Positions 1 through 8,808 of a DNA stretch of 64,000 nt are shown one piece after another (the stretch's first letter is position 1; each line of letters begins with the position of its first letter). The translations under genes were made by a program, and so were the position numbers. Source of the DNA: Flavobacterium hiemivividum (GTDB taxonomy: Bacteria; Bacteroidota; Bacteroidia; Flavobacteriales; Flavobacteriaceae); contig NZ_SMFO01000001.1 of the NCBI RefSeq assembly GCF_004349145.1, positions 620,001 through 684,000 of the forward strand. Reading direction: 5' to 3'. The notes under the pieces are model-generated. The model saw only the letters and a list, made by a program, of their open reading frames with translations, was not told where the DNA came from and ran no database searches.

Positions 1-1444
1 CCGTATTTTCATTTCGAGTTTTGAGCTCTAGTTGAATGGGAGCAGAAGCTCTTTCTTCGCAGTTTTTTACAGCACATGTTTCACAAGTTACTCCTACAAT
101 TTGCTTTTTAATTGATTTATTATCGATGAATTTAAATTTCTTCTTCATGCTAGGAGTAATCAAAATACCAACAGATATACTTCTCAAACAATCTTTTTTG
201 AAAGGATCTTCGGTGGCCGATGAAAAAACAAAATACTCGTTTCCGCTGTTTTCGTAACTCGAAATCTGAGCATCAAAAAAGTGTTTTTTATGCTGCGCTA
301 TGGATTGCTCGATTGTTTTAACCGAAACCCAACGACGGCAATAATGCTCGTTCATTTCGTTAGCATGTGGCTCCTGCTGATTAGTAATATGCAGCTCTTT
401 TTTAATCTGATAAGTATCCGCGCCGATTTTATGAGACAATCGAAGAAAAAATATATTTTTCAACTGGAAATCCTTAGGTAAAATATTAGTTAATCTCTGG
501 TAAAACGATTCTGGAGATACATTAAACTTACCCATTAATTGCAGCATTTCTTGTGGTTTAGGATCTGTTTTAGCCAAAAATAAATTCAATTCGCCAACCA
601 ATTGTTTTCTTGGTATTAGTAACGCTCCAGCAAAATAAGAAGCGTAGAAATTATTTAAAACCTGATCAAAATTATCAAATTTAATCCAACTGAAAGTATA
701 CAATCTTTCGGTTATTTCTAAATAATTATAAGCAATCTCCTTAGCTAGAATAAATGCCTTTTGTTGTTCGTCGATGTCTAATGAAAGTAACAAAGTTTTA
801 CTTTTTGGAACATATATAGATCGCAAATCTCCTAATTCCTCCTGCTCTGAAAAAACAATCTCCTGAATTGTATAACCATATTCTTCGATTAACACAGCTG
901 TCAAATCTCCAACAGCAATTTTACTGTCTATATTTATTTGAAATGCTTTTGAAAAGTCTAACACTTTTTGCTCTAAATCCTCAAAATAATTATTATGCGC
1001 TTCTTGGTACGAACGTAAGGCGGCCAGAAAAAAACTCTCCCGAGTTAAATTATAGTGCTGCGCTATCTCGATAATCGTGCTAATAAAGGCGTTCACTTTT
1101 GCAGGCGCATTAGCAATAATATCAATAAGATCATTTTCCTGGATTCCGAAAATATCTAAAGGAATCTCCTTTAGAATCCCAGATTTTAAGATTTCCCCTA
1201 TTGGAGCCAGATTATTATCCAACTTCAAGGAAACCATATTGTCGTAAGAAACATCTAATTTTTCAGATAGAAGTATAATCTTATCTGTTTTTGGATATTT
1301 TTTACCTTTTTCGATTTCGTTCAAATACGATTTTGACAGATCCGTGATTTTCGCCAAACCAAATAAAGATAAATTCTTATTGGTGCGAGCTTGCTTAAGT
1401 TTTAGCCCAAAAATCAACTTTATATATTCCTTTTCTACAGTCAT
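1..1444 (-). CDS. XRE-family regulator, RamB/ScfR type (partial, cut by window start)
   Basis: Reading the minus strand from the ATG at 1444 gives an uninterrupted frame to base 1 (481 codons, no stop), so the C-terminus lies outside the window. The first ~65 residues form an XRE helix-turn-helix (LSLFGLAKITDLSKSYLNEI). The middle resembles the IrrE/ImmA peptidase-like domain, but the zinc site is degenerate: KEIAY sits where HExxH is expected. The C-terminal part has the cysteine motif CETCAVKNCEERASAP typical of DUF2083. This order is that of the short-chain fatty acyl-CoA regulators (ScfR, RamB), which control acetate and glyoxylate genes. Divergence from aceB-aceA supports a role as their regulator; the ligand is inferred, not shown. 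Confidence 0.88.
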   Translation of the reverse strand, partial: MTVEKEYIKLIFGLKLKQARTNKNLSLFGLAKITDLSKSYLNEIEKGKKYPKTDKIILLSEKLDVSYDNMVSLKLDNNLAPIGEILKSGILKEIPLDIFGIQENDLIDIIANAPAKVNAFISTIIEIAQHYNLTRESFFLAALRSYQEAHNNYFEDLEQKVLDFSKAFQINIDSKIAVGDLTAVLIEEYGYTIQEIVFSEQEELGDLRSIYVPKSKTLLLSLDIDEQQKAFILAKEIAYNYLEITERLYTFSWIKFDNFDQVLNNFYASYFAGALLIPRKQLVGELNLFLAKTDPKPQEMLQLMGKFNVSPESFYQRLTNILPKDFQLKNIFFLRLSHKIGADTYQIKKELHITNQQEPHANEMNEHYCRRWVSVKTIEQSIAQHKKHFFDAQISSYENSGNEYFVFSSATEDPFKKDCLRSISVGILITPSMKKKFKFIDNKSIKKQIVGVTCETCAVKNCEERASAPIQLELKTRNENT

Positions 1445-1562
1445 ACCGTGGTATATTTTTATTTTAAGAACAGCTAACAATATCTTTCTACCTCTTTTAG
1501 GATTGTTATTCTTTCCTTTCGAAAATAACAACAACCCTAAACCTAGACGCATTGCACTATTC

Positions 1563-1591
1563 CAAATATACGCTAAAAAATAAAAACGCAA
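1563..1591 (-). promoter_or_regulatory. Promoter of the RamB/ScfR-like regulator
   Basis: On the minus strand TTG (1589-1591) and TATATTTG (1563-1570) are 18 nt apart, an exact fit to the Bacteroidetes consensus TTG-N(17-23)-TAnnTTTG. It would give a 5' UTR of about 115 nt. Confidence 0.65.
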
Positions 1592-1592
1592 G

Positions 1593-1648
1593 AAAAAAGT
1601 TTTTCACATTTTTTGCGAACGTTCGCTTGTTTTGTAAAAAACTTTTCG
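1593..1648. promoter_or_regulatory. Extended dyad between divergent promoters, candidate operator
   Basis: A perfect 12-bp palindrome GCGAACGTTCGC (1615-1626) is centred between two further arms, 1593-1607 and 1634-1648, that match as inverted repeats at 12 of 15 positions about the same centre. The dyad lies between the -33 elements of the two divergent promoters and overlaps that of aceB. It is the obvious binding site for the adjacent regulator; binding is inferred. Confidence 0.6.
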
Positions 1649-1656
1649 TAACATTG
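1627..1656 (+). promoter_or_regulatory. Promoter of aceB-aceA
   Basis: TTG (1627-1629), 19 nt, then TAACATTG (1649-1656), one mismatch from TAnnTTTG. The start codon is 20 nt further on. The -33 element abuts the palindrome GCGAACGTTCGC. Confidence 0.55.
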
Positions 1657-1676
1657 TCATGTAAAACACATTAACT

Positions 1677-3278
1677 ATGAAAGACCAAAACAAAACAACC
1701 GAAGATTCATTACAAATCACAGCTGAATCATCTCAGCAGTATGCCAATATTCTAACAGATACCGCAATGGACTTTGTAACCGACTTACATCGTCAATTTA
1801 ATAACCAAAGACTTTTGCTATTAGAAAGACGAGAAAAACAACAGCAGCTATTTGATGCCGGAAACCTACCCAACTTTCCAATAGAAACAAAAAACATCAG
1901 AGAAAGTGAATGGCAAGCTGCTTCCACACCCGACGACTTATTAGACCGAAGAGTAGAAATAACAGGCCCAGTCGATAGAAAAATGGTAATCAACGCACTC
2001 AACTGCGGCGCAAAAACATTTATGGCTGATTTTGAAGACAGCACATCACCTACCTGGGATAACCTCATGAGTGGTCAGCAAAACTTAATAGATGCAGTAA
2101 ACAAAACAATTTCATTAGAAGACCCGATAAAAAACAAAAAATACAAGTTGAACGACGAGACTGCCGTTTTAATTGTAAGAGCTAGAGGACTGCATTTATC
2201 GGAAAAGAATATTATGATAGACGGCGAAGAGACTTCCGGTTCATTAATTGATTTTGGATTATACGCTTTTCATAATTTCAAACAGTTAATGAAAAATGAA
2301 TCAGCACCCTATTATTACATTCCAAAATTAGAGCATTATCTAGAAGCAAGATGGTGGAACGAAGTAATCGACTTTACCGAAGACTACTTGAAAATACCAA
2401 GAGGAACAATCAAAGTAACGGTATTAATTGAAACGATAACAGCAAGTTTCCAGTTAGACGAAATCATATTTGAGTTGAAAGAACACATCGTAGGACTAAA
2501 CTGTGGTCGATGGGATTACATATTCTCTTATATCAAAAAATTAAGAAATAACCCAGCCTTTATTGTGCCTAACAGAGACCAAGTAACCATGACTTCCCCA
2601 TTTATGCTTGCTTATTCCCAACTGGTGATTCAAAGATGTCACAAAAGAAACATCCACGCTATAGGAGGAATGGCAGCACAGATTCCGATAAAAAATAACC
2701 CCGAAGCGAATACAATCGCGTTCAACAAAGTCATCGCCGATAAGGAACGTGAAGCCAAAAACGGACATGACGGCACTTGGGTAGCACATCCAGATTTAGT
2801 GGGATTAGCCATGACAGTATTCGACAAATACATGCCTACAAAAAATCAGATTCATATAAAAAGAGAGGACGTTAACGTTTCTGAAGCAAACCTATTAGAA
2901 GCACCAGTTGGAACCATTACTGAAGAAGGAGTCAGAAAAAATATAAATGTTTCTATTCTTTACATAGCCTCATGGCTCAACGGCCAAGGTGCTGCCGCCA
3001 TTCATCATTTGATGGAAGATGCTGCAACAGCAGAAATTTCCAGATCCCAACTATGGCAATGGCTACAAAACAAAGTCACATTAGAAGATGGAAAAGAATT
3101 GACTGACAGCTATTATCATCGTATTGCCATGGAGGAATTCGAAAAAATAAGAAAACTTATTGGAGATGACAATCATGAAAAAGGCAAATACAAATTAGCC
3201 GAACAACTATTAGACATTCTTGTTGTCAATCCAAAATTCATTGACTTTTTAACGATTCCTGGATACAAATACATCTAA
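1677..3278 (+). CDS. aceB: Malate synthase A
   Basis: Condenses glyoxylate and acetyl-CoA to malate, the second step of the glyoxylate shunt. The 533-residue length is normal for isoform A. The family signature GLNCGRWDY lies near residues 272-280, the glyoxylate-binding arginine is in VRARGLHL (about 165-172), and the catalytic aspartate is in LMEDAATAEISR (about 445). The gene is followed after 27 nt by isocitrate lyase, so the two form an operon. Control is probably by the divergent RamB/ScfR-like protein through the dyad just upstream, which would switch the pathway on during growth on acetate or fatty acids. Confidence 0.97.
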   Translation: MKDQNKTTEDSLQITAESSQQYANILTDTAMDFVTDLHRQFNNQRLLLLERREKQQQLFDAGNLPNFPIETKNIRESEWQAASTPDDLLDRRVEITGPVDRKMVINALNCGAKTFMADFEDSTSPTWDNLMSGQQNLIDAVNKTISLEDPIKNKKYKLNDETAVLIVRARGLHLSEKNIMIDGEETSGSLIDFGLYAFHNFKQLMKNESAPYYYIPKLEHYLEARWWNEVIDFTEDYLKIPRGTIKVTVLIETITASFQLDEIIFELKEHIVGLNCGRWDYIFSYIKKLRNNPAFIVPNRDQVTMTSPFMLAYSQLVIQRCHKRNIHAIGGMAAQIPIKNNPEANTIAFNKVIADKEREAKNGHDGTWVAHPDLVGLAMTVFDKYMPTKNQIHIKREDVNVSEANLLEAPVGTITEEGVRKNINVSILYIASWLNGQGAAAIHHLMEDAATAEISRSQLWQWLQNKVTLEDGKELTDSYYHRIAMEEFEKIRKLIGDDNHEKGKYKLAEQLLDILVVNPKFIDFLTIPGYKYI

Positions 3279-3305
3279 AAACAACCAACCAATAAATTAG
3301 AAATT

Positions 3306-4586
3306 ATGAAAACTACCGAAACCAGAATTCAAGAATTAGTTAGTGACTGGATTACAAACCCAAGATGGAAAGGCGTTGAACGTCCATATACAGCCGAAGA
3401 AGTAGTAAAACTTCAAGGGTCATACAAAATAGAACATAGTATCGCCAAACTTGGTGCTGAAAAATTATGGAACAAGCTTAACTCACAAGATTTTGTAGCA
3501 GGATTAGGCGCACTAACAGGAAATCAAGCCATTCAAGAAGTTGAGGCAGGACTAGAAGCTATATATTTAAGTGGATGGCAAGTTGCCGCTGATGCTAACG
3601 TGGCAGGCGAAATGTATCCTGACCAATCCTTATACCCGGTAAACAGTGTTCCTTTAGTTGTAAAACGAATTAACAATGCATTATTAAGAGCCGACCAAAT
3701 ACAGGTTGTTAACGGAGAAAGACACAAAAAAGATTATTTAGTACCGATCGTTGCCGATGCAGAAGCAGGTTTTGGAGGTAATTTGAATGCATTCGAATTA
3801 ATGAAAGCTATGATAGAAGCAGGAGCTTCAGGAGTTCACTTTGAAGATCAATTGAGCTCGGCAAAAAAATGTGGCCATCTTGGCGGAAAAGTATTAGTTC
3901 CTACACAGGAGGCGATAAATAAATTAATTGCAGCGCGTTTAGCGACTGATGTTATGGGTACTCCGACACTAATTGTAGCTCGAACAGATGCAGATGCGGC
4001 TAACTTATTGACAAGCGATATAGATCCAAGAGATGCCAAGTTTATTACGGGAGAAAAAACAAGTGAAGGATTTTTCCATGTAAATAGTGGTATTCTACAA
4101 GGAATTGACAGAGGATTGAGTTATGCCCCTTATGCTGATTTAATTTGGATGGAAACCAGCAACCCGGATTTAGCCTACGCAAAACTATTTGCTGACGCCA
4201 TTCACAAAGAATTTCCAGGTAAATTGCTGGCCTATAACTGCTCACCATCATTCAACTGGGCTGCCAAATTATCTGTAGCACAAATGGAAACTTTTAGAGA
4301 AGACTTGGCTGCAATGGGTTATAAATTCCAATTTATCACTTTAGCTGGATTCCATGCACTAAACACAAGCATGTTCGAATTATCTAAAGCTTATAAAGAA
4401 AGAGGAATGGCGGGTTACTCTGAATTGCAAGAAAGAGAGTTTGCTTTGCAAAAACACGGTTTTAGAGCAGTTAAGCATCAAAGTTTTGTAGGAACATCTT
4501 ATTTTGACGCAGTTCAAAACACCGTTACAACAGGTAAATCATCTACAACTGCTATGAAAAATTCTACCGAAGCTGCTCAGTTCTAA
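3306..4586 (+). CDS. aceA: Isocitrate lyase
   Basis: Cleaves isocitrate to succinate and glyoxylate, feeding the malate synthase encoded 27 nt upstream. The active-site cysteine motif KKCGHLGGK is at about residues 188-196, after the conserved DAEAGFGG and EDQLSSAKK segments that bind Mg2+ and substrate. At 426 residues it belongs to the short, prokaryotic (E. coli-like) class. The operon ends with a hairpin terminator about 27 nt after the stop. Confidence 0.97.
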   Translation: MKTTETRIQELVSDWITNPRWKGVERPYTAEEVVKLQGSYKIEHSIAKLGAEKLWNKLNSQDFVAGLGALTGNQAIQEVEAGLEAIYLSGWQVAADANVAGEMYPDQSLYPVNSVPLVVKRINNALLRADQIQVVNGERHKKDYLVPIVADAEAGFGGNLNAFELMKAMIEAGASGVHFEDQLSSAKKCGHLGGKVLVPTQEAINKLIAARLATDVMGTPTLIVARTDADAANLLTSDIDPRDAKFITGEKTSEGFFHVNSGILQGIDRGLSYAPYADLIWMETSNPDLAYAKLFADAIHKEFPGKLLAYNCSPSFNWAAKLSVAQMETFREDLAAMGYKFQFITLAGFHALNTSMFELSKAYKERGMAGYSELQEREFALQKHGFRAVKHQSFVGTSYFDAVQNTVTTGKSSTTAMKNSTEAAQF

Positions 4587-4612
4587 ACAAAACTATTCAT
4601 TACTAACTTCAT

Positions 4613-4658
4613 AACGCATTGGTTTAAAAAACATACTTTTTGAGCCAATGCGTTTTTG
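4613..4658 (+). terminator. Terminator of aceB-aceA
   Basis: Stem of 10 bp, AACGCATTGG (4613-4622) with CCAATGCGTT (4645-4654), followed by a T run. Confidence 0.8.
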
Positions 4659-4748
4659 TTGTTTTTTACATAAAATTCTCGGATTCATAGATGGAAACAA
4701 TTTAATCTTAGTATTTTTGAATAATTAAAAAGATTAAATAGAAAGAAC

Positions 4749-6041
4749 ATGAAATACCATCAAATTGACCGTGACTTATTTATAAAGAACCGTAGTAAAT
4801 TTATGGCTCAAATGAAGCCAAAAAGTGTAGCCATTTTTAACTCTAATGATATTTATCCAATAAGTGCCGACAGTACAATGCCATTTGCACAACACCGCGA
4901 TATCTTTTATTTAAGTGGTGTGGATCAAGAAGAAAGCATCTTACTATTATTTCCAGACGCTCCTTATGAGCATCAAAGAGAAATTTTATTCTTAAAAGAA
5001 ACTAACGATCACATTGCCGTTTGGGAAGGTGAAAAACTAACCAAAGAACGAGCATTAGCAGTTTCAGGTATCAAAACCGTATATTGGTTGCAGGAATTCG
5101 AAAAAGTTTTATTCGAATTAATGACACATTCTGAAACAATATATATAAATACTAACGAACATTACAGAGCTACTGTCGAAACAGAAACTCGCGAGGCCCG
5201 TTTTGTTAAATGGTGGAAAGATAAATACCCTGCACATGCTGTTGCAAAGAGTAATCCTATTTTGCAACGCATCCGTTCTATAAAAGAAAGCGAAGAGATC
5301 GACTTAATACAACAAGCGTGTAATATTACTGAAAAAGGATTCCGTAGAATTCTTTCTTTTGTGAAACCAAACGTCATGGAGTACGAAATCGAAGCCGAGT
5401 TCATCCACGAATTCCTTCGCAATCGTTCTAAAGGTTTTGCTTACACACCAATTATTGGTTCAGGAAATAACGCTAATGTTTTGCATTATATCGAAAACAA
5501 CCAGCAATGTAAAGCAGGGGATTTGATTTTATTAGATGTAGGTGCAGAGTACGCTAACTATTCAAGTGATATGACCCGTACCATTCCCGTTTCAGGAAAA
5601 TTTACTGACCGTCAAAAAGCAGTTTACAATGCCGTTTTGAATGTTAAAAACGAAGCTACTAAAATGCTTGTTCCAGGAACAATTTGGAAACAATACCACA
5701 TTGAAGTGGGAAAAATAATGACTTCAGAACTGCTAGGTTTAGGATTAATCGATAAAGCCGATGTACAAAACGAAAACCCAGACTGGCCAGCTTACAAAAA
5801 ATACTTCATGCACGGAACTTCACACCATATGGGATTAGACACCCATGATTATGGAATTTTGACAGAACCTATGCAAGCTAATATGGTTTTCACTGTAGAG
5901 CCGGGAATTTATATTCCTGCAGAAGGCTTCGGAATCCGTCTTGAGGATGATGTCGTAATTCAAGAAAGTGGAGAACCATTCAACTTGATGCGTAACATTC
6001 CTGTTGAAGTAGATGAAATTGAAACTTTGATGAATTCTTAG
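4749..6041 (+). CDS. pepP: Xaa-Pro aminopeptidase (aminopeptidase P, M24B)
   Basis: A cytosolic metallopeptidase that removes N-terminal residues preceding proline. It has the N-terminal AMP_N domain (about 1-160) and the pita-bread M24 domain. The five metal ligands are visible: two aspartates in LLDVGAEYANYSSDMTR (about 263 and 274), histidine in HGTSHHMG (about 355), and glutamates in VEPGIY (about 382) and IRLEDDV (about 398). Length 430 is usual. A TATTTTTG -7 box lies at 4712-4719. It is a single-gene unit between two terminators. Confidence 0.95.
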   Translation: MKYHQIDRDLFIKNRSKFMAQMKPKSVAIFNSNDIYPISADSTMPFAQHRDIFYLSGVDQEESILLLFPDAPYEHQREILFLKETNDHIAVWEGEKLTKERALAVSGIKTVYWLQEFEKVLFELMTHSETIYINTNEHYRATVETETREARFVKWWKDKYPAHAVAKSNPILQRIRSIKESEEIDLIQQACNITEKGFRRILSFVKPNVMEYEIEAEFIHEFLRNRSKGFAYTPIIGSGNNANVLHYIENNQQCKAGDLILLDVGAEYANYSSDMTRTIPVSGKFTDRQKAVYNAVLNVKNEATKMLVPGTIWKQYHIEVGKIMTSELLGLGLIDKADVQNENPDWPAYKKYFMHGTSHHMGLDTHDYGILTEPMQANMVFTVEPGIYIPAEGFGIRLEDDVVIQESGEPFNLMRNIPVEVDEIETLMNS

Positions 6042-6073
6042 AAAGAAAACAGAGCAAAGAAAAAAGAATAAAG

Positions 6074-6105
6074 ACGGTTTACAGCAATGTGAACCGTTTT
6101 TTTTT
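6074..6105 (+). terminator. Terminator of pepP
   Basis: Inverted repeat 6074-6082/6089-6097 (ACGGTTTAC/GTGAACCGT, one G-U pair) followed by nine T. Confidence 0.8.
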
Positions 6106-6170
6106 ATGGAATAAACCCAGTTTTCAATTAACAAACGACACATCACAATTAAACCTTTTTCTAATCTTTT

Positions 6171-6290
6171 GGGCGCATCCCCGCTTCCGTAAACTCTAGC
6201 TGGGTCGGGCTATTCGCTACAAGTCCTCGTCTCGTCCTAAAAGACGAGACTGTGGGCTTTTCGCTGCTATCCCTTGCGCGAACCATAACA
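6171..6290. repeat. Structured intergenic repeat-like element
   Basis: This GC-richer block sits in the 525-nt gap between pepP and the AIM24 gene. It contains a perfect 8-bp stem, GTCTCGTC (6229-6236)/GACGAGAC (6243-6250), flanked by two similar 14-mers (6207-6220 and 6254-6267, GGGCTWTTCGCTRC). Outer GCGCA (6173-6177) can pair with TGCGC (6275-6279). There is no ORF. It resembles dispersed intergenic elements of flavobacterial genomes, but only one copy is seen here. The rest of the gap (6291-6567) shows nothing recognisable. Confidence 0.5.
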
Positions 6291-6567
6291 ACAGCTAACA
6301 AATCCTAAAACAATCTTAAAGTCGTAACTTTATTCGACCGTTGACGTCCTATTAAAATAAATGAAATCAATCATTGAGCAAAACTAAAACATAAGAGAAA
6401 CATAGACTAAATAGAATTTTATTCTAACGCCATAAAAAGCCTACAGCTCTATTTTTCCTTAAAAAGTGAAACGCCTTTTAAGCAATCCAAAAACCTATGC
6501 CTCTCTATGTAGTTAAAAACGATAAAAATCAACTTCAAACCACATTGGTTCAAAAAAAAATAAAACT

Positions 6568-7368
6568 ATGACAGCACACGAAATAGATTACCAGATATTT
6601 GGCGAAGAAATGCAATATGTAGAGATCGAATTAGATCCTCAAGAAATCGTCATTGCCGAGGCAGGGAGCTTTATGATGATGGACAATAACATCCAGATGG
6701 AAACGATATTTGGAGATGGTTCTGAACAAAAATCAGGAATCTTTGGCCAACTTTTAAATGCTGGTAAAAGAGTACTTACAGGCGAAAGCTTGTTTATGAC
6801 TGCTTTTATAAATCAAGCCAACACAAAAGGAAAAGTTTCTTTTGCCTCTCCCTATCCCGGGAAAATTTTACCAATAGATTTAACCGAATTTCAAGGAAAA
6901 TTCATCTGTCAAAAAAGTTCCTTCTTATGCGCTGCTAAAGGCGTATCTGTTGGAATTGAATTCTCTAAAAAACTAGGCCGCGGACTCTTTGGCGGTGAAG
7001 GATTCATTATGCAAAAAATAGAAGGCGACGGATTAGCGTTTGTACATTCTGGTGGAACCATGGCTAAAAAAGAACTTAGAGCGGGCGAAGTGCTAAAAGT
7101 AGATACTGGCTGTATCATAGGATTCACTAAAGATGTAGATTATGATATCGAATTCATTGGCGGAATCAAGAACTCTATTTTTGGTGGCGAAGGTTTGTTT
7201 TATGCTACGCTTCGCGGTCCTGGAACGGTATATATTCAATCCCTACCTTTCAGCAGACTCGCAGATAGAATCATCGCTTCAGCACCAAAAGCGGGTGGAG
7301 ATAGCCGCGGTGAAGGAAGCCTATTGGGCGGATTAGGAAATTTACTGGATGGCGATAATCGTTTTTAA
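6568..7368 (+). CDS. AIM24 family protein (TIGR00266)
   Basis: A 266-residue protein of the AIM24/TRAP-like beta-sandwich family. It has the family's glycine-rich pattern: GSFMMMDNNIQME near the N-terminus, then GRGLFGGEGFIMQKI and SIFGGEGLFYATLRGPG, followed by a glycine- and serine-rich tail. There is no signal peptide or membrane segment. Family members are common in bacteria and related to a fungal mitochondrial protein, but the biochemical role is not established. The upstream gap is long and the gene is probably transcribed alone. Confidence 0.88.
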   Translation: MTAHEIDYQIFGEEMQYVEIELDPQEIVIAEAGSFMMMDNNIQMETIFGDGSEQKSGIFGQLLNAGKRVLTGESLFMTAFINQANTKGKVSFASPYPGKILPIDLTEFQGKFICQKSSFLCAAKGVSVGIEFSKKLGRGLFGGEGFIMQKIEGDGLAFVHSGGTMAKKELRAGEVLKVDTGCIIGFTKDVDYDIEFIGGIKNSIFGGEGLFYATLRGPGTVYIQSLPFSRLADRIIASAPKAGGDSRGEGSLLGGLGNLLDGDNRF

Positions 7369-7401
7369 GGTTAAAACATCCCACCTTAATCCAAACGCAA
7401 A

Positions 7402-7430
7402 CTTGTCATCCTGACGAAGTAAGGATCTTG
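7402..7430. repeat. Short palindromic intergenic repeat
   Basis: The block contains inverted ATCCT (7408-7412) and AGGAT (7422-7426) around GACGAAGTA. I recognise this as resembling a dispersed Bacteroidetes intergenic motif. It lies between the AIM24 gene and its terminator. Confidence 0.4.
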
Positions 7431-7451
7431 TCAAAATACGAAACCAATACC

Positions 7452-7482
7452 AACGGCTTTCAGAGATGGGAGCCGTTTTTAT
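7452..7482. terminator. Terminator between AIM24 gene (+) and abiH-like gene (-)
   Basis: AACGGCT (7452-7458) pairs with AGCCGTT (7471-7477), followed by T5. It serves the plus-strand gene. The convergent gene ends 7-30 nt away. Confidence 0.65.
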
Positions 7483-8684
7483 TAAATAAACATCTGATAT
7501 ATATATGTCACTTTATTAAACTCAAAATTAATACTCTCATTATTTAATTCCTTAAAATAAAGTCTCCCAACCTTATTCATTTCAATAATAACTTTCTTAT
7601 CTATTATACTAAGTAAATTTTTTAATTTACTCTCCCTATCATGAGCACAGTGATAAAATATACATATTTTGGAATATGCACCGGAATCTAATTCCAAAAA
7701 CCTAAACAAATCCTTAATATACTCTTTATCTGATTCGTCCAAAGAATGCCCTAGTATATAAAAAATCGTCTCATCAATATGGCTTTTTACATTTCCTGGA
7801 ATTTCAATAAACTTTTTATTAGAATTTTTCTTTATTTTTTGATAATATTTAGCGAAATCATATCCTTTAGCTATTTTAACTTCTACCGGAATTTCACTAA
7901 CGCCAAAAACTAAATTTTGAAACTCACAATCTTCATGCATTTCCCCATGTAAATAAACTACTTTTGATTTATCAATATTATAGAATTTTTCTAAAGTTGG
8001 AGTGTAATTAAAAGTATAGATTTCATTGATTAATTGAAATGGTATAATTTGATTATGATTTTTATGATTGTAAAATAACCCGACAATATCTACAAGATAT
8101 CGATTAAATATAATTGCAAAATTTTCAAATGTAATTGACAAATCCTTCAATATATGTACGCTTTTAATTCCTTGCGTCCTTTTATCTACATATTTGTCAT
8201 TAATACTAAAAATTTCTTTGTCTTCATATTTATGTTCAATTATTTCAAATAAATTAAAATCAAAATAATTTATAGTTACATCTCGATATTCGTTGCGTTT
8301 TTTAAATTGAGGAGTTTCTGATTTTAGTAAAACCGAAAGTTGTTTCAAAATATTTTCAACTTCAATTTCAAAATCAATCCAAGTATCAACTTCTAAAACA
8401 GTTTTAAAATAGCTATACCAATTATTATCCTTTAACAAAATGTGTAATTCTTTGATTTTCTCTTTGTCGAATTTAATATCTACCGTGTTATAATTTTCTA
8501 AAATTAAATTATAATCTAGATCAAATTCGTCTTTGAAATAACTACCAAATAATTTTTCAAATGAGACTTCGTTTTCAAATTTAGCTGTATCAATCGTCTT
8601 CATAATAGCCATAAAATGGCCATACTTTGTTGGTAAATGATGAAATAAATCAAATCCGTTTCCTATAATTAGAATTTTACTCAT
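7482..8684 (-). CDS. AbiH-family abortive infection protein
   Basis: A 400-residue protein opening with the AbiH hallmark ILIIGNGFDLFHHLPTKYGHF (residues 4-24, with positions 1-3 before it). The later family blocks are EIYTFNYTP with a following VVYLHGEMH (about 230-255) and ILGHSLDESDKEYI (about 315). AbiH proteins, first described from a lactococcal plasmid, stop phage growth by abortive infection; the mechanism is not established. The gene is markedly AT-rich and lysine/asparagine-rich, has no partner, and sits alone between housekeeping genes, which suggests acquisition by transfer. The ATG start is supported by the position of the GNGFD motif. Confidence 0.85.
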   Translation of the reverse strand: MSKILIIGNGFDLFHHLPTKYGHFMAIMKTIDTAKFENEVSFEKLFGSYFKDEFDLDYNLILENYNTVDIKFDKEKIKELHILLKDNNWYSYFKTVLEVDTWIDFEIEVENILKQLSVLLKSETPQFKKRNEYRDVTINYFDFNLFEIIEHKYEDKEIFSINDKYVDKRTQGIKSVHILKDLSITFENFAIIFNRYLVDIVGLFYNHKNHNQIIPFQLINEIYTFNYTPTLEKFYNIDKSKVVYLHGEMHEDCEFQNLVFGVSEIPVEVKIAKGYDFAKYYQKIKKNSNKKFIEIPGNVKSHIDETIFYILGHSLDESDKEYIKDLFRFLELDSGAYSKICIFYHCAHDRESKLKNLLSIIDKKVIIEMNKVGRLYFKELNNESINFEFNKVTYIYQMFI

Positions 8685-8780
8685 AAGTAAAAAATTGCTT
8701 CTTTCAAATATACTATTTTTATTACACGAAAACTTATATCAACTTCTATTACTTATATGGTTTAAAAATAATTAAAATTC

Positions 8781-8788
8781 TATTTTTG
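8781..8788 (+). promoter_or_regulatory. -7 box of the alpha/beta hydrolase gene
   Basis: TATTTTTG matches TAnnTTTG 20 nt before the TTG start codon. No clear TTG -33 element is seen. Confidence 0.4.
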
Positions 8789-8808
8789 CAAAAAACAAAC
8801 TGAACCCG

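Noticed and set aside
5835..6146. 103-codon minus-strand ORF at the end of pepP
   Set aside because: It overlaps the metal-site codons of pepP and runs through its terminator.
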